The notes below the pieces were generated by a model. It was not told where the DNA came from. It ran no database searches and saw only the letters and a list, made by a program, of their open reading frames with translations. From Hydrogenophaga crocea (GTDB taxonomy: Bacteria; Pseudomonadota; Gammaproteobacteria; Burkholderiales; Burkholderiaceae_C), in the NCBI RefSeq assembly GCF_011388215.1, contig NZ_CP049989.1:2914001-2978000 (forward strand): a stretch of DNA of 64,000 nt, given 5' to 3'. Shown one piece after another: positions 42,123 through 49,856 of the stretch (position 1 is the stretch's first letter; every line of letters begins with the position of its first letter). Position numbers and translations under genes: made by a program.

Positions 42123-45077
42123 ATGCCACCACTCTCAGACCACGAAGTCGAACAGCTGTTTGCTCAGTGGCGTACTCCCGCAGCAGGGCGAACGTTGATT
42201 CGCAGCGCTCGCGGGACAGCGTTGGCGCCTGTTCGGCAGCAGCAGCATCTCAACGGTGCTGTACGAACCCTCTTTCAGAGCAAGAAGATGGGACGCGGCC
42301 TGATGGCTGAGAGCCGCACCTGCGAGTTGCCGGGCCTGTACATCAGGGAACACGACCAGAGCACACTGGAAATGTGGCCCCAGCCGTTTCAGCTCTCAAT
42401 CCCGGTGGAAGCCGGTAAGGGCAAGACCATCGTCTCGCACCTGCCAGACCTTCTTCTCATTACGGATGAGGGCTTCCTCGTTGAGGAATGGCGTGAAGAG
42501 GCGCGCTTGGAGCGCCTGGCGTCAGAGAGGCCACACCGCTACTTCAAGGATGAGCAGGGAGCGTGGCGGGACCGATATGTAGAGCCACACCTCAAGAACA
42601 TGGGAATCACGTACCGACTTCGGTCGGCCGATGAACACCCACGAATCTTCCTCGCCAACCTCGACATCCTGGCGGACTTCAGCCTTGCCTCAACTCCCCC
42701 GGTCCCCGAGAACGAAGCAATCCGACTCCAAACTCTGCTCTCAGAGAGGCTGCGCTGTCCATACCTCGAACTCCTGGAAGAGCACGGCTTCAAGCCAGAG
42801 CATGTACTCCAAAGCGTGTTGTCTGGGTCTGTCTACGTGGACCTCTACACCGAACGGCTCATCGACACCGACGAACTCCTTGTCTATCGCGATGAATACG
42901 TCGTACTGGCTGAGCGATTGGCAGCAAGGTCTGCACGGCCCACCTCCCCAGACAGCATTCTTGAAATTGAGCAAGGCACCGAGGTCGACTACGACGGTGT
43001 GAAGTTCAAGGTGCTGCTGGTTGGGAAAGAGAAAGTGAGCTTGGTCAACGGGGCCACCGGTGAAATTATCGAACTTGAACTCTCCGTTGTTCGGCATCTG
43101 CACAAAAACCAGTTGCTCAAACCTCTAGGCTTGACAGTCGAAGAGGTTCCGGCGGCCTTTGAGATGGTGCTGTCCAACAAAAAGCTCATTCAAGCAGCCA
43201 AGCGCCTTGCCGCATTCGAACGCGGCAAGTCGGACAGTGGCATGTCAGAGCGGACATGGCAACGCATCCAAAGCGCACTGCGAGGGAAAGAGTCGCCTCA
43301 TGAGCGACTGCTTGCGCTCGTACCAAAGACAGCAGGCAACGCAACTCCGCGTCTGCCGGCCGAGACGTACGAGATAGCAGAGAGAACCCTCAAGGAGCGC
43401 TTCAACACCCCAATAAAACAGACACTGAGTTCTGCCTACAGCCACTACGTGAACGACTGCAACGCTGCAAACGTGCAGTTCATGTCCAGGACTCGCTTCT
43501 TCGAGTGGGCACGTCCGCGAACGAACACTCGGCAGCGTGAAGGCAAGCGTCGTGACTACGCAACCGCGCCCATTCCATTGACTTTCAACTACGGCAGTCC
43601 AGTGCACGGTGTGCTGCCGCACGAAGTTGCGTACTGCGACCACACTCCGCTAAACATCAGAGTACGCGGGAGACGGATTCCCATTCAGAGCAGGCCGGTC
43701 CTCACCGTCATGGTCGACGGTTCCAACAGCGGTGCGCGCGCCTTCTTCATCAGCTTTCGCGCTGCCGGCGTTCACTCCGTTTTCATGTGTCTTCGCGACT
43801 ACGTACGCCGATGGGGTGTTTTGCCACGCATTCTCGTTCTTGACAACGGCAAGGAGTTTCACAGCCATGACCTGACTCAGTTCTGCAAGCTGTTTGGAAT
43901 CACCGTTCGTTGGCGCCGCAGCGCAAAGCCTCGCGACTCTGGAATAGTCGAGCGATTCTTCGGCACGGTAGAGACCGAACTGCTTCAGCAACTCGCAGGC
44001 AACTCCATCCATATGAAGGACCCCAGGGCGGTGTCTTCGTCGCACTACCCAGAGAAGCATGCGAGGTCAACACTGGCTTCACTGCACGGCCAGATTGATT
44101 ACCTGCTCTTTGATATTCATCGTCACCGGGTTCACCCCAGACTGGGTGTTTCACCCGCACAGCTCGATGAACAGACAGAGTTCGAACTCGGCCGGCGAGC
44201 GCATCGGATGGTGCGCTATGACGAACTCTTCAAGTTGCTCACTTCTCCACACCCGCGTGTGGCAACGCGAAAAATCGACCCCCAACGCGGCATCTTCGTC
44301 GAGGGCGTCTACTACTGGCACGATGCCTTCAAGGATGCTCGCTGGGTTCGCGCTGCACACGTCGAGGTTCGCGTTGAGCTTTGGAACGCTGAGGTGGTTT
44401 ACGCCTGCTACCGGGACAAGTGGCTGGTGGCGAGGTCTCGCGAAAGCTCAGGACTCAAAGGTCGATTTCGACCCGAACTCGCAGTTCAAGCGAGAGAGGA
44501 ACGCGCTGAGGGAAGAAGGCTGGCTCAGCAAGACAAGTTCAGTCCTGCCACTTCCAGCAAACGGGTCAAGTTGTGGGACCACGAACTGTGGGATGAGGCG
44601 ACCAGAGATGCGCTAATGATTGAGCACGCACTTTACGCTCGATTGGGCATGGTTGAAGCGCACTCAGAAGCCATCAATCATGAAGCTGACGTCAACTATC
44701 TCCCTCCCCCGCTGCTGGGGTGGGAAGAGGTTCCAGAAGACGCTTACGTTGAAGACAGTTCTATTGCAGATGGACCGACTAGCAGTGCGCATGAGAACGC
44801 CAGCGAGGCAATAGATGCACCAGGGCCGACTGCCGAGTTCAGCGGTGCCGATTCAACCAGTTCGGCACCCTCTGAAAGCAACGCGGCCTCGGTCCCCATG
44901 CAGAGCGCGGACAAGCGCTCGGAGGCGAGCGATGGTTCGGTCGCGAAGGGTCGAGTGATACGCCCTGCAGGGAACTCCAGAACGAAGAAGGACAGCGCAG
45001 TACCGAAAGCCCATCTACCTCCAAAGCAACGTCTCGACGACTTCATTAGAGACCTCGATGGAGACACCTACTTCTGA
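42123..45077 (+). CDS. tnsAB: Tn7-like TnsA-TnsB fusion transposase
   Basis: A 984-residue fusion. Residues 60-200 align with TnsA: Glu68 in CELPGLYIRE at the place of TnsA Glu63, with the same spacing to the WPQPF segment, and Asp109 in LPDLLLIT at Asp114. The third catalytic residue, Lys132 in Tn7, falls in VEEWREEAR, where no Lys is present. The TnsB part has an rve DDE core with Asp506 (YCDHTPLNI), Asp574 (VLDNGKEF) and Glu610 (GIVERFFGT), all intact, plus a Mu-transposase-like beta barrel. The C terminus is a Ser/Glu-rich tail ending LDDFIRDLDGDTYF, the kind of tail that binds TnsC. It starts an operon with the ATPase and TniQ genes. Confidence 0.8.
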   Translation: MPPLSDHEVEQLFAQWRTPAAGRTLIRSARGTALAPVRQQQHLNGAVRTLFQSKKMGRGLMAESRTCELPGLYIREHDQSTLEMWPQPFQLSIPVEAGKGKTIVSHLPDLLLITDEGFLVEEWREEARLERLASERPHRYFKDEQGAWRDRYVEPHLKNMGITYRLRSADEHPRIFLANLDILADFSLASTPPVPENEAIRLQTLLSERLRCPYLELLEEHGFKPEHVLQSVLSGSVYVDLYTERLIDTDELLVYRDEYVVLAERLAARSARPTSPDSILEIEQGTEVDYDGVKFKVLLVGKEKVSLVNGATGEIIELELSVVRHLHKNQLLKPLGLTVEEVPAAFEMVLSNKKLIQAAKRLAAFERGKSDSGMSERTWQRIQSALRGKESPHERLLALVPKTAGNATPRLPAETYEIAERTLKERFNTPIKQTLSSAYSHYVNDCNAANVQFMSRTRFFEWARPRTNTRQREGKRRDYATAPIPLTFNYGSPVHGVLPHEVAYCDHTPLNIRVRGRRIPIQSRPVLTVMVDGSNSGARAFFISFRAAGVHSVFMCLRDYVRRWGVLPRILVLDNGKEFHSHDLTQFCKLFGITVRWRRSAKPRDSGIVERFFGTVETELLQQLAGNSIHMKDPRAVSSSHYPEKHARSTLASLHGQIDYLLFDIHRHRVHPRLGVSPAQLDEQTEFELGRRAHRMVRYDELFKLLTSPHPRVATRKIDPQRGIFVEGVYYWHDAFKDARWVRAAHVEVRVELWNAEVVYACYRDKWLVARSRESSGLKGRFRPELAVQAREERAEGRRLAQQDKFSPATSSKRVKLWDHELWDEATRDALMIEHALYARLGMVEAHSEAINHEADVNYLPPPLLGWEEVPEDAYVEDSSIADGPTSSAHENASEAIDAPGPTAEFSGADSTSSAPSESNAASVPMQSADKRSEASDGSVAKGRVIRPAGNSRTKKDSAVPKAHLPPKQRLDDFIRDLDGDTYF

Positions 45078-45121
45078 GACATCAATCCCTTCGACGTGAA
45101 ATGAACTTCTGAGACATCAAT
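45070..45121 (+). repeat. 17-bp direct repeat bridging the tnsAB/tnsC junction
   Basis: ACTTCTGAGACATCAAT occurs at 45070-45086, including the tnsAB stop, and again at 45105-45121, immediately before the tnsC ATG. Spacing is 35 bases. Its reverse reading TGATGTCTCAGAA is reminiscent of Tn5053-type end repeats, but this is not established. Confidence 0.7.
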
Positions 45122-46207
45122 ATGCCACTTGCAATCATTCCTAGCCCTGACGCTGCCCCAACCCCTGTAGTGCCCACACGGAGCTCCACGCATACCAAGA
45201 GTTCTGACTCGCACGAAGCCGTAGAGGCGCTTGAGCGCTTCAAGCAGGCGCGCGTTCGTCACCCTGCACTTCAAACACTCCTGAATGACCTCCTACGCCA
45301 CATCCACTCACCTGATGGGGAAAGCATTCTTGTCCTTACCGGCGTCACTGGAGCTGGAAAGACCGCTGCCAGTGAGGCGCTCCAGGTAGCGCTTCTCAAC
45401 GAGTTTCGTTCTGACATCGAGGGAAACCCGGGAATCATTCCGGTTGTGACCGTCGAGGCTGGGCAAAGCGGCGACATGAAGCAGGGCTTCAAGGGGCTGT
45501 ATAGGCTGGCGTTGACCAAACTGCACGAGCACGACCCAGACAGCGGAGTAGCGGTTGTCCGCAAGGAGGGGCACCTTTGGCTCAACGTTCATGGCCGTCG
45601 AACGACTGAGGGCATGCGCAATGTGCTCGAGAGTGCATTGCGCCATCGCCAGACCAAGGCTCTGGTCATCGACGAGGCGTCGCACTTGCTTTCCATGGCA
45701 AGGTCAACTGCGGTGATGGACACACTCAAGAGCCTGGCCAACACCGTCGGCTGCAAGGTCGTGCTCATTGGAAGCTTCGACCTTCTTGACATCATTGTCC
45801 AGAGCGGACAAGTCTGCCGGAGGACCAACATCTTCGCACTGCAGCGCTACAAAGACACGGCAGACGACCGAGCTGCATTCAAGTTTGTCATCCAGAGGCT
45901 GATGCAAGCCTGGCCTTGTGAGGCGGTCCCCGCCTTTGATGCAGTGAGTGACGAACTCCAAGAAGTCACCTTCGGTGCCGTCGGGCTGCTCAAGAACTTG
46001 ATGACAAACGTTCTTTCACAACAACTGGAGGCGGGCGGTGTTTTCAGTCCTTACATGTTGCAGAACGCAGCGAAGGCCGCTGCGCTGCGTGAATCCATCC
46101 GCGAGGAGATTGAGGCGGGCGAAGCAAAGTTGGCAACATCAGCCTACGGTAGCGGGGCCTGGACTGAGGCGGCATTCGCCAAGATGACGCTCAAGATGGA
46201 GGGTTGA
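45122..46207 (+). CDS. tnsC: TnsC/TniB-like AAA+ transposition ATPase
   Basis: A 361-residue AAA+ regulator. Walker A is GVTGAGKTAAS near residue 75 and Walker B is KALVIDEASHLL near 180, followed by a sensor-like KVVLIGSFDLLDI. Proteins of this kind polymerise on DNA with ATP and pass the target from TniQ or TnsD to the transposase. Length is closer to TniB/short TnsC (about 350) than to Tn7 TnsC (555). The gene lies 44 bases after tnsAB and 4 bases before the TniQ-like gene. Confidence 0.85.
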   Translation: MPLAIIPSPDAAPTPVVPTRSSTHTKSSDSHEAVEALERFKQARVRHPALQTLLNDLLRHIHSPDGESILVLTGVTGAGKTAASEALQVALLNEFRSDIEGNPGIIPVVTVEAGQSGDMKQGFKGLYRLALTKLHEHDPDSGVAVVRKEGHLWLNVHGRRTTEGMRNVLESALRHRQTKALVIDEASHLLSMARSTAVMDTLKSLANTVGCKVVLIGSFDLLDIIVQSGQVCRRTNIFALQRYKDTADDRAAFKFVIQRLMQAWPCEAVPAFDAVSDELQEVTFGAVGLLKNLMTNVLSQQLEAGGVFSPYMLQNAAKAAALRESIREEIEAGEAKLATSAYGSGAWTEAAFAKMTLKMEG

Positions 46208-46211
46208 GGCA

Positions 46212-47537
46212 ATGACGAGCATGTCACCTCGCACGCTGCTCTTTCCAATGGCCGTAGGCGGCTTGGGAACCGCCCAGGTCGAAAGTCTGCGTAGCCTAGT
46301 TGAGCGCATTTCTTTGGCGCATCACCGCACGACGCGTCAACTCCTGAGTTACCTCTTCCGCTCGTCCTCCGATGGAATGAGTGCTAGCGCACCGTCCGAG
46401 ATTACCCGTACATGGTGCGTCCACACAGATAGCGAGCTGGGGCGTGTATTGATTCACAGACTGCAAGTGGCGACCGGCCAGGCCTTGGCTACGACGACGT
46501 TGGCCAGATTCGGTGGCCCCCTTTCACTTTCCAACGTTATCCACCTCAAGAAGTCGGGGAAGGTGCGGTATTGCCCCATCTGCCTAGAGAACGACCTTCT
46601 GGAGCAGGAGATTCCCTACGGTCGGCTTCTTTGGGAACTCCGAGGCGTCAGCTGCTGCCCGCTCCACGGGGTTCAGCTGCATTCATCCACTGGCTGCGGT
46701 GGCGTGGGTGGTAAGCGCATCGCTCTTCAGAGCAGGCCGCGCGCTATCGGCGTGTGCCCTGATTGCGGTAGCGTAGGGCGTCGATGCGAGACACCCATTC
46801 TCATCAAGGCAGGCTCTGTCGACTTGGCCATCGCCCACAGCATTTCAAAGGTTCTTGCACTCAGCGAAGAGGAGTGCGAACTTGTCACCGGTCCGGCTGT
46901 TCGCGAGGGAATCAAAGCTGTGGTGGACTGTCGCTTCGAGGGAAACACGATTGCGGCGGCGCGAGCTGCAGGAATAGGGAGGGGAAGCATCTGTACTTGG
47001 CTCAAGAAGCACACATCTGTCGGACTTGCGCCTCTTGTACAGCTCAGCATCGCCGGCGGGGCAGATTTGTCTGCAATGCTTGTGGGCCGCTTCGTTTCGG
47101 CTGACGTACATGCGACCGCGGTTGAACTCAAGAACCGACTTGGACGGACCTACTTGCGTAGCTCAGCTACCGCGGATGAGATGAGGCAACACCTCTCCAA
47201 TGCACTGGAATGCGATGAGGCACCGTCATTCAAGCGCGCAGCATCTGCACTGGGCGTCTCAACAGAGGCCTTACGTGCGGCCGCTCCCGTGCTAGCGAAG
47301 GCACTTGCAGCCAAGCACCGGGTTCAACGCGAAATCCGCAGTGGAGATGCATATTCCCATGCGTTAAGCGTGTACATGCAAGCACGTAGTGCCTTGCTCA
47401 GCAGAGGCAAGGCTGTGAATCAGAAAAGCCTGCAGCTTCATTCAGGCCTGAAGGCGAGCCTCGGCAGGCATGGGCCGCGCTATCGAGCAATGCACGACGT
47501 GCTCTCGGACCCAGCAAGATTCGAGCTGCCCAGCTGA
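46212..47537 (+). CDS. tniQ: TniQ/TnsD-like target-selection protein
   Basis: A 441-residue TniQ-family protein. The N-terminal domain ends in the characteristic zinc-binding cluster: YCPICLEND, then SCCPLHGVQL and a second pair VCPDCGS near residues 115-190. The C-terminal half contains repeated helix-turn-helix-like stretches (EGNTIAAARAAGIGRGSICT and FKRAASALGVSTEALRAAAP), as in TnsD-like DNA readers. It would bind a specific attachment site and recruit TnsC. No cas genes are nearby, so RNA-guided targeting is unlikely. It ends the operon, with a strong terminator 30 bases later. Confidence 0.83.
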   Translation: MTSMSPRTLLFPMAVGGLGTAQVESLRSLVERISLAHHRTTRQLLSYLFRSSSDGMSASAPSEITRTWCVHTDSELGRVLIHRLQVATGQALATTTLARFGGPLSLSNVIHLKKSGKVRYCPICLENDLLEQEIPYGRLLWELRGVSCCPLHGVQLHSSTGCGGVGGKRIALQSRPRAIGVCPDCGSVGRRCETPILIKAGSVDLAIAHSISKVLALSEEECELVTGPAVREGIKAVVDCRFEGNTIAAARAAGIGRGSICTWLKKHTSVGLAPLVQLSIAGGADLSAMLVGRFVSADVHATAVELKNRLGRTYLRSSATADEMRQHLSNALECDEAPSFKRAASALGVSTEALRAAAPVLAKALAAKHRVQREIRSGDAYSHALSVYMQARSALLSRGKAVNQKSLQLHSGLKASLGRHGPRYRAMHDVLSDPARFELPS

Positions 47538-47568
47538 AAAGTTCAAGAGAAATATGCCACCAAAAAGA

Positions 47569-47604
47569 AACGGGGTGAGCCCTTCGGCCCACCCCGTTCT
47601 GTTT
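47569..47604 (+). terminator. Rho-independent terminator of the tns operon
   Basis: AACGGGGTG (47569-47577) pairs with CACCCCGTT (47590-47598), with an inner GCC/GGC pairing, followed by CTGTTT. Confidence 0.85.
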
Positions 47605-47718
47605 GGCATCAAGCACTTAGCGCTGTGTCAGCTTGCGATTCTGTCAACCATACCTTGTCGTTTTGCGACAAAGCTAGCTGGAATCAACATTCGATGACCA
47701 GCTGGCACTGGGTTTGTT

Positions 47719-47763
47719 TGGTTGCGGAGGCAAGATTTGAACTTGCGACCTGGGTTATGAGCC
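47719..47763 (-). pseudogene. Decayed 3' half of an initiator tRNA-Met-like gene
   Basis: On the minus strand the sequence runs from the anticodon loop CTCATAA (anticodon CAT) through CCCAGGTC, a perfect T arm GCAAG/TTCAAAT/CTTGC, and the acceptor strand CTCCGCA to ACCA. The matching 5' acceptor strand TGCGGAG and a D arm are absent upstream, so only the 3' half exists; the anticodon stem also seems one G short. Such 3' halves are the usual scars of integration into tRNA genes. The anticodon side faces the recombinase module at higher coordinates. Confidence 0.65.
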
Positions 47764-47889
47764 AGTAGATCTTGATGCGTATACCCATCGAGATTAACTG
47801 GTGTCTCGTGTAGGTGGTGCCCTGAGCGGAGTGACACCACAAATTTCTCTTTGAAAATCATACATCTTTTCGGCCAACCCTGTCACCCT

Positions 47890-47940
47890 CCGATGACAAC
47901 ATGTGCGCCCGACGCAGGCCGCTCCGCGACAGTTGTCATC
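47890..47940. repeat. Inverted repeat between tRNA fragment and RepB-like gene
   Basis: GATGACAAC (47892-47900) is mirrored by GTTGTCATC (47932-47940) across a 31-base spacer. The left arm with flanks, CCGATGACAA, also occurs in the operator-like repeat at 11656. A transposon-end or operator role is open. Confidence 0.45.
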
Positions 47941-48075
47941 CTTCTTCAACAAAGTAGCCCAGGAAAGCACGTCGACATGCCTCTCCAGGCATGACCGTTG
48001 GGCACACCACCGCGGCAATCTCCTTAGCGCTTTCGACACCATGCCGGCCCAGGCTCGGCGAGGCCAGGCAAGAGT

Positions 48076-48951
48076 TCAGTCGTCCAAGGACGAGAGTGAA
48101 ACCAGGGCAACCAGCTCCGGAAAAAGCTCGGCGTGCCATTTCCGGAGATAACCCTCGACAGCGGGATTCCCGATCAGCTTGCTGACATATCCCTTGGCGA
48201 CAACAAGATTCAGGACATCGTCAGCGTAGGTCTGCTCGATCATTCGATACCGGGCCCGCAAGTTGGCCGTCTCCCGCTCAATCTGTCCAAGTTGAGCCTC
48301 GGTTGCCATTCGCGGCGAGCGTCGGGGGGAAACAAGCATTTCGTCCTGAGTTGCTGCCAACAATGCCTTGGCGTAGTGCACGGTCGAGCAGTTCGCTGCC
48401 ACCATCATCTCCGCACACTCGATTTGCCGGGTTGGCTTCATTTGCCGCAGCGCCTTTGTCACCCCCGGGGAAAACTCCCGGTCGCGCAGCACGTGCAATG
48501 CCTCCGCGCACACCCCCTCCAGCAGGTGCAGCTTGGTTGCTATGGCACTCAAGTCCACGGACAGAGCGCGCGCCAGCCTTTCAGGTGAGACGCCTCGATC
48601 CACGGCCCGCCGAATCATCCAGTGCTCCTGGATCGTGGAGAGCCGGTTGACGCGCTTGTTGTAGGTGTAGGACTCGTCGTCGGTCGAAATCAAACAGGCA
48701 ACCGTCTCGTGCCCCAACTCCCTCAATGCGGCAAGGCGAAGGTGCCCATCGAGCAACGGGTGCTTGCCGGATTGCCGGTCAAGTGCTGCCACCACCAGAG
48801 GCTCGATCAGCCCGACCTCCCGGATCGAGGCAACCACTTTGCGAAACTTTGGCGATTGGACAACGGTATCGGCGAATACCTTCAGCGGGAGCAGGTTGTC
48901 CAGCTTGACCTCCACGATCTTGGGCAGAAACCCGAGGCTCACCGCCTTCAT
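48076..48951 (-). CDS. RepB/ParB-like partition protein (C-terminal RepB domain type)
   Basis: A 291-residue protein with a ParB/sulfiredoxin-like N-terminal domain (residues 10-90: IVEVKLDNLLPLKVFADT, then PLLDGHLRLAALRELGHETV), a central helix-turn-helix region and a RepB-type C-terminal part (ALRQMKPTRQIECAEMMVAA, then AKALLAATQDEMLV). Proteins like this are annotated in mobile elements as plasmid partitioning protein RepB C-terminal domain-containing. No ParA is present nearby, so classical partition is doubtful; control of the recombinases is an alternative. Its ATG overlaps the stop of the next minus-strand gene by 4 bases. Confidence 0.8.
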   Translation of the reverse strand: MKAVSLGFLPKIVEVKLDNLLPLKVFADTVVQSPKFRKVVASIREVGLIEPLVVAALDRQSGKHPLLDGHLRLAALRELGHETVACLISTDDESYTYNKRVNRLSTIQEHWMIRRAVDRGVSPERLARALSVDLSAIATKLHLLEGVCAEALHVLRDREFSPGVTKALRQMKPTRQIECAEMMVAANCSTVHYAKALLAATQDEMLVSPRRSPRMATEAQLGQIERETANLRARYRMIEQTYADDVLNLVVAKGYVSKLIGNPAVEGYLRKWHAELFPELVALVSLSSLDD

Positions 48952-49856
48952 TTTCGACCTCCCGCGTGGGCGGCATGGATCTTCTCAGCCAGGTACTTGG
49001 GAAGCGTCTCAAGCCCCTCCGCACGCAACAGGGTCACGAAATTCTCATCCGCCAGCAGTTTTCTCATGGCGCTGGTAACAATAAGCAGGCGCTCCTGGAC
49101 TTGCGTGCCTTTGCGCACAACGATGCGCTGTCGATCAACTTCCTGTTGGTACGTTCTGACCAAGCTATGGGTCGTCACCGGTGGGTGACCACTTGAGCCT
49201 CGCCTCGTGTAGGTCTTTCCAAACAATGCGCGTTGCTTGATCACCTTGCGCACCTCAAGCAACTGCCTGCCGCGCAAAACACCGGAGTTGTATGCCTCGT
49301 GCAGTGTCGTCTGCAGCGCGGCGTCGTCATCGCCGGCGTCCACGATATCTATCGCCGCACGCATCGGCAGCGTCCCGCATTCAACCGCGGCGAGGATTCG
49401 GTCTTCCCCCTGGCTGATCAGAAGCACCAGATCCTTCACGTACTCGCGAGACAACCCCGTCTTTCTGGAGATCTCCGCTATCGCGTACCCTTTCGAATGC
49501 AGGACCCGAATGCCCGTCAGCAACTCGATGGGGCGATACCTGCGCCGAGCAAGGTTCTCGGCCAGGCTCATGATGAAGGCATCCTCTTCGCTGACCTCGA
49601 TCACGATTGCCGCGATCTGTGTCTCTCCGAGATGGGCAACTGCTTTCAGCCGCCCTTCGCCGCAGACCAACTTGAAGCACTCCACTCCATCGGAGTCCAG
49701 CGCAGACGTCACGGTGATGGGCTTCTTCAAGCCAACGTCTCGAATGCTTTGAACGATCTCCGCGAACACCTCGGAATTTCGCTCGCGCGGGTTGAGCACG
49801 GCAATTCTGGCGATGGGTATCACCCGAACTTCCTTGCCGGCGACTGGTCGGCTCAT
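48948..49856 (-). CDS. ParB N-terminal domain protein
   Basis: A 302-residue ParB-like protein from the ATG at 49856, which overlaps the recombinase stop as ATGA; an upstream ATG at 49895 is less likely. The ParB nuclease-like domain (about 10-100) contains LVCGEGRLKAVAHLGE and the arm motif SLAENLARRRYRPIE, followed by a helix-turn-helix, GYAIAEISRKTGLSREYVKD. It could bind a specific DNA site and spread or act in recombination synapsis. It is in a minus-strand operon between a serine recombinase and the RepB-like gene; pairing of the two ParB-like proteins suggests a hetero-complex. Confidence 0.82.
   Translation of the reverse strand: MSRPVAGKEVRVIPIARIAVLNPRERNSEVFAEIVQSIRDVGLKKPITVTSALDSDGVECFKLVCGEGRLKAVAHLGETQIAAIVIEVSEEDAFIMSLAENLARRRYRPIELLTGIRVLHSKGYAIAEISRKTGLSREYVKDLVLLISQGEDRILAAVECGTLPMRAAIDIVDAGDDDAALQTTLHEAYNSGVLRGRQLLEVRKVIKQRALFGKTYTRRGSSGHPPVTTHSLVRTYQQEVDRQRIVVRKGTQVQERLLIVTSAMRKLLADENFVTLLRAEGLETLPKYLAEKIHAAHAGGRK

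Larger units (their letters stand above)
47605..48075. other. Intergenic junction with tRNA fragment and inverted repeats
   Basis: About 470 bases without a gene between the Tn7-like operon and the RepB/ParB module. It holds a hairpin TTGTCG/CGACAA at about 47655-47670, the tRNA fragment at 47719-47763, and the inverted repeat at 47890-47940. It looks like an element boundary. Confidence 0.6.

Noticed and set aside
42123..47604. CRISPR-associated (type V-K or I-F) transposon
   Set aside because: No Cas12k, Cascade gene, array or tracrRNA-like sequence in the window; the tRNA-like fragment is better explained as an integration scar.
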